DNA of 64,000 bases from Myxococcales bacterium (GTDB lineage Bacteria > Myxococcota_A > Polyangia > Polyangiales > Ga0077539). Below, piece by piece: positions 60,274 through 64,000 of this stretch. Numbering within the stretch: position 1 is the stretch's first letter; each line of letters starts with the position of its first letter. Made by a program: the position numbers and the translations under genes. Location: assembly GCA_016793325.1 (NCBI GenBank), contig JAEUKI010000040.1, positions 248,001-312,000 of the forward strand. Direction: 5' to 3'. The notes beneath the pieces are model-generated. The model made no database searches and was not told the DNA's origin. It worked only from the letters and a program-made list of their open reading frames with translations.

Positions 60274-61205
60274 CGGTACACCGGCATTTCTCCGGTAAAA
60301 TCAGGGCCGATTCGCCCCGCCGGAACGTCGTTCGTGAGCAAGTACCTCACCGCCTGCGCGCCGCGCCGACCGCGCTCGGCGAAGATCCACAGCGTGTGCG
60401 CTTCGCCGCCAGGAACGTCGACCCGCAGCGGCTCGCTCGAGATCGCCGAGCCGTCGCGCGCACGAAGGTTGAATTCATGGGCTCCTGCAGGCATCCGCCG
60501 CATCCCGGTGATGATCATGAAGGGCAGCCGCTCGTACACGTCGGCGTCGCCCTCGCGAATGGTGATCGGCGCGACGCCCGCGACGCCGGCCATGAAGCGC
60601 AGCATCCCGAGCGTTCGCGCGTCGCGCCGCGGAATGTCCACGACGCGCACGAGGCGCCTCACCTCGGGGTCTTGTGTCCTTCGCCCGCGCACCCAACGCG
60701 CGTGTCCGCCGAACGCTACGGTGCAGCCCGCGTTGTTGTACACGTCGCTCTGCACTTCGTCCGAGAGGTCCGCAGCGGCGCCGGCGTCCGCGCCCGCGCT
60801 CGCAGGCACGACGCGCACACGATGAGGAACGTTGATCGTCGGCAAATACCCGCTCGTCGATCCCTCGTCGACTTCGACATCCACCGCGCCGCGCTCGTAC
60901 CCGCTCGCGCTGCGCGCGATGAAGCGCACGCGCCCCGCCCCCGGCGCCATGTGCACGAACCGGATGAACCCCGCGGGTCGACCGTTGCGCATGAGCACCG
61001 GCGGCCCTTGGTACACCACGGCTCCGTCGCTCGCGTCGTCGCTCGCGGCGCTGTCCGCCACCGCCACGGACGCGTCGTCGTCCTCGCCCCACGCCGTCGC
61101 GCGAACGTCCGCAACGGACGCTGTCGGCCGCGGCTCGCACGCGAACAGCGCCCCGAGCGCGATGCAGAGAGAGACGCTTCGCACCGCGCGACGCTCGGGC
61201 CTCAA
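60270..61205 (-). CDS. DUF4397-like lipoprotein
   Basis: 311 aa from TTG 61205, supported by its TTGA overlap with the stop of the previous gene, the operon's habit; GTG 61184 is an alternative. Signal VSLCIALGALFAC. Two DUF4397-like units: GFIRFVHMAPGAGRVRFIAR with VDVEVDEGSTSGYLPTINV, and LGMLRFMAGVAGVAPITIRE with RLPFMIITGMRRMPAGAHEF. Such domains occur in secreted and envelope proteins. Role in the operon unknown. Confidence 0.7.
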   Translation of the reverse strand: MRPERRAVRSVSLCIALGALFACEPRPTASVADVRATAWGEDDDASVAVADSAASDDASDGAVVYQGPPVLMRNGRPAGFIRFVHMAPGAGRVRFIARSASGYERGAVDVEVDEGSTSGYLPTINVPHRVRVVPASAGADAGAAADLSDEVQSDVYNNAGCTVAFGGHARWVRGRRTQDPEVRRLVRVVDIPRRDARTLGMLRFMAGVAGVAPITIREGDADVYERLPFMIITGMRRMPAGAHEFNLRARDGSAISSEPLRVDVPGGEAHTLWIFAERGRRGAQAVRYLLTNDVPAGRIGPDFTGEMPVYR

Positions 61206-61915
61206 CGACGAAACGAGCGAATCGTCGTGCTTTGAATGCGCTGAATACGATTCACTGGCGGAGCGCGACGCGTGCTTCGGACCCGCGGCGGACGACGCCC
61301 TTGCTCTTCTTGAAACGTCTGGTCCCACACCTGGACGTCGTCGTTCTCCGCGACGGTGAACGTCTGCCGAGGATTCTCTGGGCGGAGCTGCGGGTTCTCC
61401 GCGGTGCGCAGCTCGAGCTGCACGGGCGTCTGCGGACGGACGCGAAACGTCAGGTGCGCGACGCCGCCCTGATCCGTGCGACCGATCTCTCGGTTCTGCC
61501 AGAACACAGGGATGTTCGACTGACCTTCGGTGCGCACGACGACGCCGAGCGTTCGCTCGAGGGGCCGGCACTGGACCGTCTGCACGATTCCCCGCTGCGC
61601 TGCCGCGCGATCGGCGAGCTCGAGCGTCCGGAGCGTGACGGTAATGGGCGCGGTCGGCCCCTCGGTCCCGGGCGGGCACGCGACGCGAACTTGATAAGCG
61701 GTGCCGTCTTCACCGGGCAACAAGAGCTGCGCTTGCCCCTGCTCGTCCGTCTGCTTGACGGGGCGATCACGAATGAAGAGCCGCGCGCCCACGGCGGGCG
61801 CGCGATCGACGCGGACCTCGAACGTCACGCGGTAGCGCTTCTGCGCGTTCGGCTTGTCGCAACCACCCGCGCCCGCGAGCAGCAGTGCCGCGGCCAACAC
61901 GATCGAACCTCTCAT
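61202..61915 (-). CDS. lipoprotein with two Ig-like (CarboxypepD-reg/TonB-plug-like) domains
   Basis: 237 aa. Signal MRGSIVLAAALLLAGAGGC. Two similar beta domains: RYRVTFEVRVDRAPAVGARL with KQTDEQGQAQLLLPGEDG, and TLGVVVRTEGQSNIPVFWQN with GRTDQGGVAHLTFRV. The TDxxGxAxL turn is typical of Ig-like carrier domains. Basic C-terminal tail. ATG 61915 overlaps the FHA gene stop (ATGA). Confidence 0.75.
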   Translation of the reverse strand: MRGSIVLAAALLLAGAGGCDKPNAQKRYRVTFEVRVDRAPAVGARLFIRDRPVKQTDEQGQAQLLLPGEDGTAYQVRVACPPGTEGPTAPITVTLRTLELADRAAAQRGIVQTVQCRPLERTLGVVVRTEGQSNIPVFWQNREIGRTDQGGVAHLTFRVRPQTPVQLELRTAENPQLRPENPRQTFTVAENDDVQVWDQTFQEEQGRRPPRVRSTRRAPPVNRIQRIQSTTIRSFRR

Positions 61916-63534
61916 TGGGCTGCTCCTTGTTGCATGGGTTGCACCGCGCCTGGCGCGACTTGCGGAACGGCTTGCGGAACACCCTGCGGAGCGACCGGGA
62001 CCATCCCCGGCGCCACACCTGGCATCGCTTGCGGCATCGCTTGTGGCATCGCCTGCGGCGCCACACCGGGCTGCGGTACCACGCCGGGAACGGCTCCCGG
62101 GACGGCCCCAGGAACCGCAGCGGGAACCGCCGTCGGCGCGGGCGCGAACGTCGGCATCGCCGGAGCATTCGGGCACGGCGTAGGCGAGCCCGGCGGGCAC
62201 AGCTGCGCCTCGAGCTTCCGGTGCAACAGAATCAAGATGTCCCTGTAGACGGGCTGATCGGGGTGCGCGATCTGAAGCGATTGATAAACCGGGATCGCTT
62301 CGCGGATTCGGTTCTGCACGACGAGGTCCGCCGCGCGACGTTCGGCGTACGACGTTTGCGGCGGCGGCGGCGGAGCGTTGCGAGGCGGACGCGTCCCCGG
62401 CGGAGTCGTCGGCGGAGGGGGCGGCGCGTTGGAGTTCATGTGAACCACGCGCGCTTCGCCTGCGGCAGGACCGGGAATCGGCTGCTGCCACGCGGGCTGC
62501 GGCGCCGTGAGCTCTCGCGGAATGGGCGTCGCTTGCCTCGCGGGCGGAGGATCATCGGGATAGAACAACACGCCGAGCGCCACGACGAGCGCCACGGACA
62601 ACATGATCCCAGTCCGCGGCGGCAGCACTCCGAACAACAGCTTCTGCTGCTTGTCGTTCTTCGGCGCCGCGCCCTCGGGCGGAGGAATCGACCCGAAGAT
62701 CGACTGCTCGCTCGGCATCGGCCCGAAGTCACCGCTCGGCATCGGCGCGACGCCCGGCGGATAGCCGCCCATCGGGTTCATCGGCATCTGCCCCATGGGA
62801 TTCATCGGGGCCATCGGAGGATAGCCGCCCTGCCCCATGGGGTTCATCGGGTTGACCGGCGCCACAGGCGCGTTGACCTGCGGAGGCGCCGCGCCGCCCT
62901 GCATCTGCGCGTGCAGCGACTGGGCGAACTGCGACATCTCGTTGTTCTCGCCGATCACCGTCGCGACGTTCGACTGAGGCGCGACGGGCTTGGCCACGTT
63001 GACCTTCGGCGGCATCGTGTTGACCCGCGGATTGACCGCAGGCCCCGGCGCAGGCGAGGGAGCCACAGGCCCCGACGGCTGCTGCACCGTGTTCACGATC
63101 ATCGTGCTCTCGCCGTCGTCGTTGTCCGTCGAGGGAGCCTTGTGAACACCACCGCTGCCGCCAGTGACGCGCGTCGCTTCGTCGTCGAACTCTTCGTCCC
63201 CGCCGCTCGCGCCGCCCACGGCCTGCACCGTGAGCATCGCTTGCCCGAGCCGAATCTGCTCGCCGACCGCCAGCGCGCGCCACTCTTGCGTGAGCTTCTG
63301 CGAGCCCACCCACGTGCCCGTGCGACTGCCGTTGTCTCGCACCCACAGCGCCGCGCCGTCCCACGCGATCTCCGCGTGCTCCGCGTCGAGCCCCGGCGCG
63401 GCGATCGACCAATCCGCGGTCGTCGCCGCTCCGACGATCGCCCGCGTCGCCGCCACTTGCGCGTTGAACTGAACGCGATCCGTCTTCGATCGCCCCGCGG
63501 AGAGCACTACCTCGAGGCCCGCTTGTCCGCTCAT
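61912..63534 (-). CDS. FHA-domain membrane protein
   Basis: 540 aa. FHA domain at about 30-105 (TRAIVGAATTADWSIAAP, LWVRDNGSRTGTWVGSQKL, LGQAMLTVQAVG), a phosphothreonine-binding module. Disordered Pro/Met/Gly-rich region with NPMGQ repeats, one TM at 307-325 (RTGIMLSVALVVALGVLFY), then a Pro-rich stretch, a TPR-like helix pair (ADLVVQNRIREAIPVYQSLQ) and a tail of APQAM/PGAV repeats. The FHA faces the cytoplasm if the tail is periplasmic. Overlaps the ATPase stop by ATGA, so it likely recruits or senses the secretion ATPase. Confidence 0.88.
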   Translation of the reverse strand: MSGQAGLEVVLSAGRSKTDRVQFNAQVAATRAIVGAATTADWSIAAPGLDAEHAEIAWDGAALWVRDNGSRTGTWVGSQKLTQEWRALAVGEQIRLGQAMLTVQAVGGASGGDEEFDDEATRVTGGSGGVHKAPSTDNDDGESTMIVNTVQQPSGPVAPSPAPGPAVNPRVNTMPPKVNVAKPVAPQSNVATVIGENNEMSQFAQSLHAQMQGGAAPPQVNAPVAPVNPMNPMGQGGYPPMAPMNPMGQMPMNPMGGYPPGVAPMPSGDFGPMPSEQSIFGSIPPPEGAAPKNDKQQKLLFGVLPPRTGIMLSVALVVALGVLFYPDDPPPARQATPIPRELTAPQPAWQQPIPGPAAGEARVVHMNSNAPPPPPTTPPGTRPPRNAPPPPPQTSYAERRAADLVVQNRIREAIPVYQSLQIAHPDQPVYRDILILLHRKLEAQLCPPGSPTPCPNAPAMPTFAPAPTAVPAAVPGAVPGAVPGVVPQPGVAPQAMPQAMPQAMPGVAPGMVPVAPQGVPQAVPQVAPGAVQPMQQGAAQ

Positions 63535-64000
63535 CCTTCGTGCTCCATCGACCTGCGTCGCGCCGCTTCGTACACCTCGTCCGAGAGGGACAAGCCTAGC
63601 GAGTGTAGCTCCTCTGTGCATTGCGGCAGATGGCCCGTCGCTTCGAGCACCGTGTCGAGCGTCCCGTCGGGCCTTCGCCCGAGCGTCCGCCGCTCGAAGA
63701 TGCTCGCGAGCTGATAGGTCTGCGTGTGCGGGTCGTACCCCACGCACTCTGCGATGTGCGTGGTCTTGCGCGACCCGTCGGACAATCGCGCGCACTGCAC
63801 GATGATGTTGATCGCGCTCGCGAGCTGCACGCGCAGCGCGGACAGCGGCATCTCGACGTCGCTCATCATCGCCATGGTCTCGAGGCGGGTCATCGTGTCG
63901 TTGGGATACGTCGCGTGCGCCGTGCCCATACACCCGCCGTGCCCCGACGTCATCGCTTGGATCAGCTCGAGCGCTTCTCCTCCGCGGATTTCACCGACGA
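63531..64000 (-). CDS. cpaF: CpaF/TadA-type secretion ATPase, cut by window end
   Basis: C-terminal 156 residues visible; the gene continues beyond the window. The visible part reads VGEIRGGEALELIQA, MTSGHGGCMGTAHATYPNDT, MTRLETMAMMSDVEMPLSAL, SAINIIVQCARLSDGSRKTT, HIAECVG, matching the CpaF (TadA) branch of type II/IV secretion ATPases, including the GHxG and His-box region. It powers Tad-type pilus or related export. It is the first visible gene of a five-gene, fully overlapped minus-strand operon. Confidence 0.88.
   Translation of the reverse strand, partial: VGEIRGGEALELIQAMTSGHGGCMGTAHATYPNDTMTRLETMAMMSDVEMPLSALRVQLASAINIIVQCARLSDGSRKTTHIAECVGYDPHTQTYQLASIFERRTLGRRPDGTLDTVLEATGHLPQCTEELHSLGLSLSDEVYEAARRRSMEHEG

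Overview
The window is a high-GC (roughly two-thirds G+C) bacterial chromosome segment that looks like a myxobacterium (Myxococcota, probably the Polyangiales/Sandaracinus side). This is inferred from protein content: Cys-rich Myxo disulfide repeats with a fibro-slime domain, a MYXO-CTERM-like tail, FG-GAP and RCC1 repeat lipoproteins, many large Asp/Thr-rich lipoproteins, and habitual 4-nt start/stop overlaps (ATGA, GTGA, TTGA). No rRNA, tRNA or CRISPR array was seen.

Layout. 1-16 kb: a potassium-uptake locus on the minus strand, read in the order outer-membrane beta-barrel protein, a 26-codon hydrophobic ORF, kdpF, kdpA, kdpB, kdpC, kdpD, a small membrane-type ORF, kdpE, kup. It is flanked by two same-strand paralogous FG-GAP proteins (the first cut by the window start). 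Three helically phased TTGAC motifs lie upstream of the first gene and are a candidate KdpE operator. 16-21 kb: a VanW-family protein coupled to a glycosyltransferase-like protein, a fibro-slime/Cys-rich-repeat lipoprotein, an ATC-hydrolase-like protein and a small unknown protein.

21.1-29.2 kb: a polymorphic-toxin (Rhs) locus. One N-terminally truncated Rhs/YD-repeat protein carries a HINT domain and a type-17-like toxin tip. Downstream lie two displaced C-terminal cassettes with unrelated tips on the same HINT scaffold, each followed by a candidate immunity gene, plus an IS5-type transposase remnant, an Rhs scrap and two copies of a small gene at the edges. A 1.03-kb near-identical direct repeat (offset 3,167 bp) covers the RHS-core/HINT part.

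29.4-38.7 kb (minus strand): an unknown outer-membrane-type protein, a DsbA-like lipoprotein with a CPFS active site, a DUF1552/DUF1592 pair (Tat substrate plus CxxCH protein) and a subtilisin-like protease. 38.7-48.7 kb: soluble transhydrogenase sthA, a two-TM potassium channel with RCK domain, an APH-fold kinase, small lipoproteins, an isolated type III secretion switch protein (SctU/FlhB), pyruvate kinase, and a divergent LysR/NmrA pair. 48.8-64 kb: a pseudokinase-like/winged-helix protein, a TIGR00027-type methyltransferase, several large lipoproteins, an unsecreted peptidoglycan-binding-domain protein coupled to a helical partner, a PHM-like copper monooxygenase candidate, an RCC1 lipoprotein, and a tightly overlapped operon: CpaF/TadA ATPase (cut by the window end), FHA membrane protein, then three lipoproteins.
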